From NCBI RefSeq assembly GCF_902148845.1, contig NC_043755.1:1226378-1290377 (forward strand): a stretch of 64,000 nt of DNA, in the 5' to 3' direction. Positions 50,001-59,499 of the stretch are shown here, piece by piece. The notes beneath the pieces are model-generated. The model was not told the DNA's origin. It did not search any database and saw only the letters and a program-made list of their open reading frames with translations. Position numbers and translations under genes: made by a program. Position 1 is the stretch's first letter, and each line of letters starts with the position of its first letter. The DNA is from Salarias fasciatus. Its lineage: Eukaryota; Chordata; Actinopteri; Blenniiformes; Blenniidae.

Positions 50001-50900
50001 GAAATCTTTTAAACCTTTAGTTTCAGCTTGTCTGCATTAATTCAAGATCTTTCGGAAAATCTTAACACATTAGAATGCTGTTAAAAAGCTGCATCGTTTT
50101 CCACTTATTTCCACACTTTAAAGCTTTCAAACTGAATATTTAGGCTTGAGAATAAAAGCCAAAACTTTTTGAAGGATTTCAATTTGGTGTGAATTCATTC
50201 TGTTCATTCAAACTGTTTGAATTCATTTCGAGAAAAAATGCAATTTTAAATTCAGATTTTTAAGATAAAAAGATGAAGTTCATTCGATGCATTTGTCCTT
50301 CAAACCTTTAAATAGGAGAACAGATGAAAGAAATGTCTGTGCAGCCTGATGTTGTGATCCTAAGTTGTGTGAGCTGACTGATGGTTTGCCCTCCTGCTGC
50401 AGGTCTGCGATCCACGGCCGCGGTCTCTTCTGCAAGAGGAACATCGAGGCCGGGGAGATGGTCATCGAGTACGCCGGCATCGTCATCCGATCGGTGCTCA
50501 CCGACAAAAGAGAGAAGTACTACGATGGCAAGGTCAGTTCGACGCTCCGCTCTTTAAGCTCCGCCCACGCGACAAAATCTTGGAAAATGCCCTGAACTTA
50601 TTCCTGTGGCCGTGCTTCCTGCAGGGCATCGGCTGCTACATGTTCCGCATCGACGACTTCGACGTGGTGGACGCCACCATGCACGGCAACGCGGCGCGCT
50701 TCATCAACCACTCCTGCGAGCCCAACTGCTACTCGCGCGTCATCAACGTGGAGGCGCGCAAGCACATCGTCATCTTCGCCCTGAGGAAGATCTACCGGGG
50801 GGAGGAGCTCACCTACGACTACAAGTTCCCCATCGAGGACGCCAGCAACAAACTGAGCTGCAACTGCGGGGCGCGGCGATGCCGGCGCTTCCTCAACTGA
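32021..50900 (+). CDS. kmt2b: KMT2B (MLL2/MLL4), histone H3K4 methyltransferase
   Basis: 36 exons, 3817 residues: 32021-32323, 33536-33614, 33746-37219, 37318-37499, 37670-37789, 37976-38162, 38641-38872, 38946-39013, 39118-39375, 39467-39573, 39766-39891, 40285-40398, 40489-40635, 40732-40824, 40916-41033, 41122-41235, 41396-41580, 41847-41948, 42520-42630, 42769-42845, 43060-43283, 43393-43496, 43588-43725, 43920-44078, 44169-44286, 44384-44462, 44549-44709, 44816-44983, 45099-48111, 48221-48324, 48449-48586, 48709-48961, 49056-49163, 49576-49659, 50403-50532, 50625-50900. Domain order: menin-binding motif, CXXC (about 1488-1535), PHD1-3 (about 1713-1969), extended PHD (2141-2274), FYRN (2275-2394), taspase site (2749), FYRC, SET with post-SET. 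It trimethylates H3K4 at promoters within a WDR5/RBBP5/ASH2L/menin complex. KMT2B rather than KMT2A: RGRFPGRP start, [12 protein letters not shown] and [14 protein letters not shown] segments, and the neighbours. Another ATG lies at 32018. Confidence 0.95.
32087..32116 (+). other. kmt2b: menin-binding motif of KMT2B
   Basis: Residues 23-32 read [10 protein letters not shown]. The RxRFPxRP core matches the high-affinity menin-binding motif near the N-terminus of KMT2A and KMT2B. It predicts recruitment of menin and LEDGF. Confidence 0.8.
33746..37219 (+). other. kmt2b: kmt2b giant exon 3 (3474 bp), low-complexity region
   Basis: It codes for residues 128-1285, a Lys/Glu/Pro/Ser-rich, probably disordered stretch with nuclear-localisation-like basic runs ([15 protein letters not shown]-type). 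Conserved islands are [17 protein letters not shown] (near 36370), [11 protein letters not shown] (near 36710) and AAHLKIYQ (near 36890), all of which have counterparts in mammalian KMT2B. The rest is not recognisable by similarity and is much longer than in mammals. Confidence 0.85.
38396..38600. mobile_element. hAT-like repeat fragment copy C (kmt2b intron 6)
   Basis: It shares the order AATGTTGGAGTTGTAGTAA, AGTAATTGTTTG, GATATTTTCATC with the copies at 17120 and 19498. It is a partial, decayed copy with no coding capacity. Confidence 0.45.
38740..38960 (+). other. kmt2b: CXXC zinc finger of KMT2B
   Basis: The pattern [21 protein letters not shown], then [16 protein letters not shown], continues over the intron to KRC. 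It has the eight zinc-binding cysteines and the KFGG loop that binds unmethylated CpG. It is split between exons 7 and 8. Confidence 0.93.
40339..41580 (+). other. kmt2b: PHD fingers 1-3 of KMT2B
   Basis: Exons 12-17 carry three Cys4-His-Cys3 fingers: CFLCASKG to [15 protein letters not shown] to [10 protein letters not shown]; and [10 protein letters not shown] to YSCRPC. In the MLL family PHD3 reads H3K4me3 and binds the CYP33 RRM. Continuous modest-size exons with phase-consistent borders support the model. Confidence 0.88.
42890..42950. mobile_element. hAT-like repeat fragment copy D (kmt2b intron 20)
   Basis: GGGCTTCATGTTGAGATTGT followed by AGTCATTTTCCGTGGTAAAT aligns with GGCTTTATGTTGACATTGTA and the following bases in copy B. 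Only about 60 bp are recognisable. Confidence 0.4.
43430..44078 (+). other. kmt2b: extended PHD (ePHD) of KMT2B
   Basis: [10 protein letters not shown], then [18 protein letters not shown], then [20 protein letters not shown] and VYCYKH form the zinc-knuckle plus PHD module that precedes FYRN in MLL1/MLL2 proteins. Confidence 0.88.
45099..48111 (+). other. kmt2b: kmt2b giant exon 29 (3013 bp)
   Basis: It codes for residues 2450-3454, mostly Ser/Thr/Pro-rich disordered sequence between FYRN and FYRC. It holds the taspase site, an [12 protein letters not shown] island near 47230 and [17 protein letters not shown] near 48030, all KMT2B signatures. Confidence 0.88.
45995..46015 (+). other. kmt2b: taspase-1 cleavage site in KMT2B
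   Basis: QLDGVDD (residues 2749-2755), followed by GTESD, matches the taspase-1 consensus QxD|GxDD. Cleavage after Asp2751 would yield N- and C-terminal chains that re-associate through FYRN and FYRC, as in mammalian MLL1 and MLL2. Confidence 0.9.
48936..48953 (+). other. kmt2b: Win motif (WDR5-interacting) of KMT2B
   Basis: CARSEL, just before [12 protein letters not shown], with the key arginine at residue 3613. Mammalian MLL1/MLL2 read ARAEV here. The arginine that enters the WDR5 pocket is kept; the flank differs slightly (Ser for Ala, Leu for Val). Confidence 0.8.
50403..50900 (+). other. kmt2b: SET and post-SET domain of KMT2B
   Basis: [15 protein letters not shown] (cofactor loop), [10 protein letters not shown] (cofactor-binding Asn-His), [10 protein letters not shown] (catalytic Tyr region) and the post-SET zinc cysteines [13 protein letters not shown] at the very C-terminus. 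All catalytic motifs are intact across exons 35 and 36. Confidence 0.95.
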
Positions 50901-53150
50901 GAGGAGAGTCCTGTTTACGAGTAAGCCTTAAATTAAGGTGGCACTGGATCGGCGTGGAGGCGGCAGCAAGGGGGAGAAGCCACTATGACTCTGGTTGGAG
51001 GCGAATCTGAACATTCTGTGGTCACGCCGTACATCTGCAGACGTTCGGCACCACCGCATATTTTAGGAGGTGGTTTTGGTGGGTTTCTTTTTTTTTTTTG
51101 ATCACAGGACTTTGAACTCAGTGGAAGTCCAGGATCCACGCAGACGATGACGCCAACAGAATCTTTTCTGAGACACACATCAAGCCTTATCTGTTTAAAT
51201 CATTGCTGAAAAGTAAACCTTGAGAGATTCCTTCTTCTATTTTGTTTGTTTTCTGGGGGTTATGTTTGTCTTCAGTACACTTGTAATTATGATCGCTCCA
51301 TCCCTTAGTGACTGGGAGTCTGTGCAGTGGTGAAGTCCGTTCTTGAGCCATACTTTCACCCCGACCTTTTCTGGTTTTTATCTTTAATTCAACACTTTTT
51401 GTTGTTTTTATTTTCTATGAGTCCTTTTTTTTTCTCTCTCTCTAACAAAATCACCATGGTGCTAAAGCTTTGAAAGCTTTGTCTTCATTTGAGTCGGACG
51501 TTTCGCAAATCAGGAATTATTTCGCTGTTGATTCACCCTGCTGAGATCACATATCCTACATTTCTGCACTCGAGCGGTACTCCGACGCCACCCGTGGGAA
51601 AACGCCCTCTGCGATGTCGCAGGCCTGCTAGTTTTTGCCGACTTCTTGAATTGATGCTTTCAGTTTGGTCCTCATAAGACAGAAACTTGTCTTCAAGACA
51701 TGTTTGATTTCTTGATGTAGCAAAACACTACCCAAGCCAAAAGTGAAGATTTGTGGTGAATATCAGTTTTGTTTTTTTGTTTTGTTTTTTTTTTTAACTC
51801 TCAAGGCAGATGCTCATAAATCTATTGCAATAAGACTTTTCTGCCCTACGTTTGCACACAGAAAACCTAAAAATTGTGTCCTTCTCGGTGAAACCTGCTA
51901 CTGAGTGTGTTCATTCAGCCCCGTAGTGAACATCACAGACTCTCTCGACGTTGTGTAAACCCGTCGGCCTGAAAACGGCGCCGACAACAAGCTTTCAGCT
52001 CCTTTAAAAAAGAAAAAAAGAAAAAACTTTAATGTTGTAAGTTGGTGTTCAGTGACGTCTTCAGTGAGGCTTCTAGAAATCACACTGTTCAAATTCATAT
52101 TTATTGTTCTTTTGATTTCTGTTTTTAAATGGTAAAAAGGTTGTGCTGTGTAAAATCGGTGGCGCTCTGGTGTTATTAGACCCCCATTTGCAACTTTTGT
52201 TTACAACTCGTGTCCTTTTGTTTCAATAATTTACTTGAATTTTTGTTCGGGGCAGTGGTGTCATGCGTTCAAAGCCTTTAAGACAGAAATTGTTCTAAAG
52301 CAGGTGTTTGTCTGTTTTGGTTTTTTTAAAAGAAGCGTTCATATTTAGTTCTGATTGGACTAGATTACTGTTTTAGAATCAGCCACAGGAGCTCAGTGAC
52401 ACTGTTTGCCTACTCGTGCCCTTGATTGTGCTTTTTTTCTCTCCTTCTTTATTTCCCATCTCCCCCTCCTTTGTGCACCGCCGAGTTTTTCTTCGGACTT
52501 AAAGCAGATTTACTTTTTTGTCTTTATCTTAATCCCCTTTTCCCCTTTTTTGCATGTCCAATCACTGGGATGGAGCCCAGATAACTCGTGTCAATCACCG
52601 AGCTGACAACAAGAGCAGAGTCACTCCCAACTCCTTGCAAGGATTCTACCTCAGCTGTTCAGACAGATGTTTGGGAATACTGATGCAAAAAGAGAGGATG
52701 ATGATTTGAGAATACATTGGTTTTAATATCCTGACGTGTGGGCGCATGTGTGCGTGCGTGCGTGCGTGTGTGTGTGTGCATATTTGTGTGCTTGTCACTG
52801 TGTGTGTTTGTGTGTGCGCAATGAAGGATGCAAAGCACTAGTCAAAAACTGAAGTTATCATGACCATCTCTCCCAGAATCTGTTAAAAAGACTGTATGTT
52901 ATATATACACATATATATATATAAATATAAATATATATATAAATATAAAGTAGGGTTATTTTAAAGTGTAAAAGACATTAAAATGGCAAAATATGTGCTC
53001 TTTAAATTTACGTCTTTGTTACCATGTATAAATAAACCTGAGTTTGTAAATATTTGTATACATATTTCTAAACCTGTTTAATTTTTCTATGCACTTTTTT
53101 TATTTATAATGTTATTTGCTTAATAAAGATGTTAAGATGTTTGAGCAACG
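50901..53150 (+). other. kmt2b: kmt2b 3' UTR
   Basis: About 2.2 kb without a gene after the stop codon, with T-rich runs, a TG-rich patch (52735-52815) and an AT-alternating patch (52900-52950). AATAAA occurs near 53030 and at 53122-53127; the second lies next to TG-rich sequence and is the likely main poly(A) signal. Confidence 0.65.
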
Positions 53151-53666
53151 CTTGTTTCGTTGGAGAATCCGAGAGCAGAAATGACTCACGTGAAGCAATA
53201 TAAGCACTGAGATGTCACTCGACGCCCAAAACTGACCCTGACTGAGTGAATCATCGAGGAGAGGATGACTAGAAACAATCACAGGAGATTAGGGAAGTTT
53301 GGTAATGTAGAAATTTAATTAAAAAAAAGAAAAGAAAGAAGCTCAGTAATACATACAGTGCAAATCGAGGAGGATTCCATGTAATCAGGTACTGCGTACT
53401 TCCATATAGCCATGATGAATGATTACATTTTTGTGCATATTTTGCTTTTCATTACACACAAGCTGCTTTCAGTATTTCTCCTTCATGAAATCTTGACAAG
53501 GTTGTGGGTCTCCCACCCGAGGCAGGAAACCAGAAGGGGAAAGAAACCCCATCGTGCACAGGGAGAACATGCAAACTCTTTAAAAAAACAAAAAAAGAAA
53601 GGCTCTCGAGCCCAACATGGATTCGAACTGCTAACAACTCATTAACGACCCTGCAAGACGTGTCCA

Positions 53667-56183
53667 TCAGATGTTGGTGTCGGTCACTCTCAGCTTGGCC
53701 AGAGCGGCGATGGCGTCGTTGCGCTCCATCTGTTTGAGCAGCCTCACGAGGTGATCCACCGTCCAGTCGGGGTTCCTGCTGGTCACCCCCTCCAGCACGG
53801 CTCTCAGGGGGCTCTTGCTCTCCTTCATGGAGTAGGTGTACGTGATCCAGGTGGACGGGAAGGAGCACAGGGAGGCCAGGTGCTTGGTGTTCTTTATTCC
53901 CCGGCTCTCGGGGTCCAACAAGATCACCAGCTCCTCCAAAACATCCAGATTGTCCAACACTGTCTGCAAAGGCGCTGACAGGATGGCGGCGTCTGTGTGT
54001 GAAAGACACACTCGGCATTAGAGACTGACAGACAGGAAATCATGCAAGATCCTCAAACTTTCCAAGTATGACTGTGAGCTTACAGAGCTGCACTGAGAAT
54101 CCATTACAAACAATATTGAGACCAGAAGACAATGAAACGTTTGGTCACATGTAGCTGGAACTCAAAAATTAAGTCATTTCAATTAAAAAGACATATGTAG
54201 AAAGAAACATAAAACAACATGAGCAGAATAACTTTAAAGTTGACACATTTCGACATCTGAGCAGTGATCCTGACCACCTGAACCGAGCCACCAGCTGAAC
54301 GACGAGAGGAGAGTTGTTTTTACTCACTGAGGATTTCCTCCACATCACTGTTCCTGAAGGCTGCGTTGACGTACGACGGTCTTCTGTTGAAACTCCCAGC
54401 TGTGCGCCAACCTGGACAGTTCGGACAAGCTCGTTATTCCCAAGTGTCACTCTGAAAATTACAGATTAACTGCAGTGAAATTACAGCCTGGGAGGAAGTC
54501 ATGTATTTATCTCTCTAAAAGCTCCGCCCACACATTTGTGCCCCACCAGTTAACTCTTTGTTGGACACTTTTTTTCCACACAGAAAGTTCATAACATCCG
54601 CTCAGATCTCTCCAGCACTACCGTCGGCCCTCCCCCAACTGCAGACTCACTGTCTGAGGTCGTCCAGCCCCTCTGCTCCTCCTCCGACGCCACACAGGAC
54701 GAGGCTGGAGGATGTCATCAGAAAAATGAGGCCGTCCAACTGTGGCCTGCGCCTCTTCCCTTCAGGCCCACGTCTCTTCCACCTCTCCACCCATCATGAT
54801 CACCTAGGTCATGAACCACTCCCCCTCTGGCTGGCCGTATCCCATCTGGATTAAAAACTGCCATCACCAGACCACTTCTGACTAAACCTACCCTGGATTC
54901 TCAAGTGCTCTCCAACTCCTGGCCCATATCCAGCCTTCTCGGGGGGTAAAAGAAAAAAGAAAAAGAACAGCTGCAGCACAACCGCCTTAAAAGCAACAAC
55001 CTTTCTGACCTAACAGCTGCGTTTGATACATTCCGACCACAACATCCTCCTTCTGCAGAACTGGTTTACTTCATTTTTGACCGGCAGAACCGAACGGATC
55101 TCACACCCACGATGTCACCTGTGGCGTCCCCCAGGGCTCTGCGCTGGGTCCGCCCCACCCCATCTACCTGCCCTCCCTGTGGGACGTCATTAGCAGCAGT
55201 GAACTGTCACTCCCAAGCCTCCCGTCTTGATCCATCTGCAGCGAGCAGAGCAATGTGGAGCTGCTTTATTTATTTATTTATTCATTTTCCCATGGTGATG
55301 ATGAGGAAAAAATACCAGTGTGATGCACAAGTCACAGTATCTTGTCCAATAAAGAGGTGAACCATGACTGGCTTACTCGTCTTTTGTTTCACGCTTTCAG
55401 TACCTCTTCTTCTCCTCATGTAAAAACCCAGGGCAGCGAGCACGATGCACACCACGACAACTGATGATACAGTCCCTGCAGAAAGAGGTGAAAAAGTTAG
55501 GCAACAAAATAAATGTACCTGTCAGGTAATGAGGAGAGTGTTTCACTTACAAATGACTGGCAGATGAGGTGAAGGTATGCTGTGTGGTTGAGGTTTCTGA
55601 GGTGGGAGGAAAAGTACGCAGTCAAGTTCCTGTGAAATGATCCTCCTGCTTTGAATTCATGCTATGCTGTGTTTTCATTAGATGCTTTCAGTCAATCCTC
55701 TAACTTGAATGACTTTGAAGAGATGTAAACCGATAAGGAGGCGACTTTTGGATTAAACTGGCAAAGTGTAATCAGAAGAATTCAGAATCGACTGACTCAA
55801 ACAGTGAACTGGGGAAGTTTGAAAAGTGTGTTTGCTTTCTGCTTAAATTTAGACTTGTGATGGAGTCACTTCTAACACAGGAAACTCAGTGACTCACTCT
55901 AAAAGCAAGGCTGCCATTCCTTAGAAAATGGTTACATATATTGTGTCTGGGTTGATAATGACAAGCCAAGTGTATGTCAGTAATGATCTTTCATTCCTTC
56001 AATCACTATACTGTAGCGTAGTGGCTTGCACTTTCACCTCACAGCAAGAATCTCCCTTGTTTGAGTGCTTGAAAGAACTCATGTGTGGAGTTTGTATGTT
56101 TTTGTTCAGCGTGAGTTTTCTCTAGGTAGTTCTGGGTCTTCCCACAAAGACAAGGGTGATAGAGTGGCATGGATAGATGGATC

Positions 56184-56216
<33 letters not shown>

Positions 56217-56535
56217 AGATTAGCACCCAAAGCATTTCTAATTTTAAAGTCTATAGAAATACTGAATGCATTAAAAGTCAGTATGTTGTAGTTACACATT
56301 TCAAGGCCTTAAGTGACCTCAAGTATTTCAAACAGGCAGTACAAAAAACAGCTGTGGTCAAACTACATCCGGCACAGTCAGACATTCCAAAGCCTCAGTG
56401 ACTGCAACCCCCACTGACCACTCAGTGATGAACTGTACAGTCTGATGGACTAAAGAGAGAATGATGTCTCCATATCAGGGGAAAAAAGAAATGTGTACAA
56501 TTTATTTTTTCAATATTTTTCTATGATGTCTGCTC

Positions 56536-56592
<57 letters not shown>

Positions 56593-57219
56593 TATGATTA
56601 TTGAAAAAGGATGGCTGGAAAAATGTGAGAGAAAAGAAAACTATTTTAAGGGGTGCGTTCAGGGACCGCTCACCTCACTCAATCTGTCGGGGACTGTGGG
56701 CGAACTGGTCCTGTGGAAAAGATGAAAAACAACTCCTGACATTTTAAAGACAGAAAGAGTTTACACGAGTAAAAAAAATACACTCAAACTAACGTGGGCG
56801 CTGCTGTTTTGCGCCGCGGCAACAGTTTCCCCCCGACTTTGTAGTCTCTCACCTGGGCGCAGCGCACACGGTGTCCGCGGTCAGGCTGCAGTTTCTCGCC
56901 GCGTTTTGTCCCGCCGGGCACCGCGTGCAGTCCCGACACAAGAGGCTCTTTCCGTCGTTGAAAGTGCCACCTTTGCACGGTGAGGTCGTTGACTCGTGTC
57001 GACCTCCATCATCATCGTAGCCACAGTTCGGAGTCACCCCCTTTCCTGCGATCATAAAACATAACGGAATATATTCGAACCTGACGGGACATGATAGAAT
57101 AATAGGACGCGTGTTGACCTACCTGGCGGTACAGGTGTGGTTCTGCATAAAACGCAGCGTCCCTGCGTCTTGTCCCAGCGCGTGGTCAGGTCGCCTCCAC
57201 ATTTGACAGAGTGCGCCAT
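53667..57219 (-). CDS. igflr1: IGFLR1, TNFR-like receptor with a death-fold-like cytoplasmic domain
   Basis: Seven exons on the minus strand: 57219-57123, 57045-56853, 56710-56674, 55596-55551, 55475-55404, 54399-54328 and 53992-53667, giving 280 residues in one frame. The extracellular part has two cysteine-rich modules (CGGDLTTRWDKTQGRCVLC; CRDCTRCPAGQNAARNCSL with an N-glycosylation site). One membrane helix follows (VSSVVVVCIVLAALGFYM, about residues 120-138), stopped by RRRR. The C-terminal 108 residues (LDNLDVLEELVILLDPES, then LASLCSFPSTWITYTYSM and LRAVLEGVTSRNPDWTV) match the tail of mammalian IGFLR1 and look like a six-helix death fold. The receptor's known ligand in mammals is IGFL1. 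No signal peptide is visible before MAHSVKCGG, so an upstream exon may be missing. It converges on kmt2b, as in human. Confidence 0.88.
54153..54290. repeat. dispersed repeat segment, copy 2 (igflr1 intron 6)
   Basis: It begins AGCTGGAACTCAAAA and continues to CTTTAAAGTTGACACATTTC, ACATCTG and GATCCTGACCACCTGAAC. This matches the psenen-intron copy at 28606-28740 in the same order. Confidence 0.65.
54590..55260 (+). mobile_element. decayed LINE reverse-transcriptase fragment
   Basis: Translated pieces include DLTAAFDT (near 55010) and TCGVPQGSALG (near 55115-55150), the catalytic-core motifs of L2/Rex-like reverse transcriptases. Frames are broken between them. It lies in igflr1 intron 5, antisense to the gene. 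Confidence 0.75.
56171..56215. repeat. (GATA)n microsatellite
   Basis: About ten GATA units in igflr1 intron 3. Confidence 0.9.
56535..56600. repeat. (ATT)n microsatellite
   Basis: About 18 ATT units in igflr1 intron 3, decaying at the right end. Confidence 0.9.
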
Positions 57220-57780
57220 TATTGTCAACAAACTGCGCTCAAGAGTCACGAAAGAGTCACAGTAGAGAGCAGAGTTCCACCCCTGACTTAAAGGAAAAAA
57301 ATATATAAGTGATGTCTAGTTGAGAAGGCGGCGCAGTGGAGTGTGAAGCCTTTTAAAAGCAGAATATCTTTGTATATATATATATAAAAAAAAAAAAAAG
57401 AGGAACCAGTGCTGGTGGAGTTTCTGCAGTTCGTTAGAATTTGGTACACAGAGTGTGTGGGGGAGAGTTCTTTCCTTTTCCTTTTCCTCAGACTGGCTAC
57501 TCCTTTTTATGCTACTCTGAAAATTTTCCATCGTCCACCTCAGCACCTCAGTATTTACCTTCTGGCAAAGTGTTGGCTTTGTTTCCCTCACATTTTTCCA
57601 CCCCTCATTTTGTGGTGAGTTGTTTAAATTGCTCATTATGTTCCGGGTGCGTTTTAAAGTTTGAAGATCTAGGAAAAATATTAAAAAAAAAAATTTTTCA
57701 GTATGAAACTTATTCTGCTTGCCTTAATTAGTGTGATCAACATAGAAAATGAAAATGGGTCATTTCACATATTTGCAACC
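57220..57780. other. igflr1 upstream region
   Basis: It should hold the igflr1 promoter and possibly a missing first exon with the signal peptide. A plausible acceptor (GAGCGCAG on the minus strand, near 57234) lies 15 bp before the ATG, consistent with an upstream exon, but I could not identify that exon. Confidence 0.4.
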
Positions 57781-58283
57781 ACCCCCTGCTTGTTTATATG
57801 ACAGAGATACTGTTTGGGTCAGTTTGACCCAGCAGTCAGACTGGAGGTAAAAGGGTGTCAAAAATGCCAGATTATTTCTTTATTTGCATTACAGCTGTGA
57901 AACATATTTCACCACAAATACACACACAGACACACACACACGCAGGTGTTATGACTTTTGACAAGAACCATTTATGTTCTCACAGGAAACTTCCACCCAC
58001 GTTCAGTGGAAGATGAAGACTATCTTGAGCTAAATTCTGATTGTAATGATTCTGATTTTGAACCACATGAGGGAGATGTTCCTATAGATATTCCTAGAGA
58101 TATTCCTATACCCCCAAGCAAGACATTCATGTCAAAAAATGGTGAAATACAGTGGTCCTCCTCATCCCCAAATATGCATCAGTCTGCAGGAATCATAAAG
58201 ACAGTGCCAGGGCCCACTACGATGGCAGTGACTCGTGTGACAGACATCAGGTCAGCTTTTGAGCTGGTCATGCTTAATTCAAT

Positions 58284-58289
58284 ACAGAA

Positions 58290-58332
<43 letters not shown>

Positions 58333-58900
58333 TTATTTTTGTATAGCCCAGTATCACAACAACAGTTGCCTCAGAGGGCTTCAAGATGTTACATTGATTG
58401 GTAAAAATAAAAACAGTGAATAAGCATAATAATATGTCAAATTCACAGTAACGAGACAAAACGAAGCAATCACCGCCTTAGACCCTCACATCCGGCAAGA
58501 AAAAAACTCCAAAAACCCAGTGGGAAAAGAAGAAATCTTGTGGAGAACCACAGTATGGAGGGATCCCACTCCCAGGGACGGACAGCTTTGGCAACAGCTA
58601 GCATGAGACAATAAGAAGTAAAGCCTCGGACTATGTTGAGTACAGTCCGTTGGACGGTCCAGCACAGGAACTACGGATCCCAGAAGTAGAACTGAAGCCA
58701 GTCCGCGTGCAGGACCAACAGGAGTGTCCTCCCGGTCCGGACGGAGCTTGTTCGTAGGCCCTCGTGATAGTGGAGTCAGCAACTGAAACTGGAGAAGACT
58801 CCCCTCGAAGGGGGGGACAACAGGTGAAAAGCAATGAACGGACTAAAGGGAATAACATTCAGACATTAGAGGATAGGGCTCAGTGCACCGTACTTCCCAC
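58284..58900. mobile_element. dispersed repeat with (CAAT)n end, inserted in the piggyBac relic
   Basis: It begins with a (CAAT)n run (58285-58331), then TTGTATAGCCCAGTATCACA and ACAGTTGCCTCAGAGGGCTT, phrases of a very common fish interspersed repeat. A simple-sequence end of this kind suits a non-LTR retrotransposon tail. The family name is uncertain. Confidence 0.55.
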
Positions 58901-58924
58901 AGCATTCTAGCTCCTAGGGCAGCT

Positions 58925-59092
58925 TTGTGAATAGTTTAGTATTTAAACTAGTATTTAGTTAGTATAGTTTAGATAGTTTAGTTTAGTTTAATTTGGTTTG
59001 GTTTAATTTGGTTTAGTTTAGTTTAGTTTAGTTTAGTTTAGTTTAGTTTAGTTTGGTTTAGTTTAGTTTAGTTTAGTTTAGTTAAGTTTAGT
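58925..59092. repeat. (GTTTA)n tandem repeat
   Basis: Degenerate five-base tandem array with variants (GTTTG, ATTTG), next to the preceding dispersed repeat. Confidence 0.9.
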
Positions 59093-59499
59093 TCAAAATC
59101 ATTCTGGATCTGGACTAATCTGGGACTGAGGTGTTTTATCCAGACACCAGCTATACATTGAACATGCAGGTTTACACTGGAAATCCAGTCGGAGGAGCCC
59201 CGGAGAAGAATCAAGGCAAAATTCAAATGTTATGTTTCAACATCATCTAAAACTATTGTTTGATATGTTGGTCTTTCAAAAGTAATAAAGTGGTGACACA
59301 ATTAAAAAACATGTTTAAACATGTATATTTTTAGAAAAAAGCGAATTATCCTAATTGAACCTGTAAGAGGTAAAGAAGACCACTGCACTAAATAGTGATA
59401 GAATAGTTTGTAATGAAGGAATAACAAAGCTTGTTAGGATTTTTTTGGCTTCAGTCATCTTTTGGACGGTTAAACATGCACCGGGTCAAACTGACCAGG

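Noticed and set aside
32021-50900. Calling the methyltransferase KMT2A (MLL1)
   Set aside because: The N-terminal menin motif, the [12 protein letters not shown] and [11 protein letters not shown] islands and the psenen, lin37 and igflr1 neighbours all fit KMT2B; the length alone would have suggested KMT2A.
53452-54018. 188-residue minus-strand frame overlapping igflr1 exon 7
   Set aside because: It is in a different frame from the conserved IGFLR1 tail and continues through the 3' UTR; a shadow frame.
57219-57249. Extended igflr1 start at 57249 (frame reading TLERSLLTIMAHS)
   Set aside because: The codon at 57249 is GTG, not ATG, and the peptide is a poor signal sequence.
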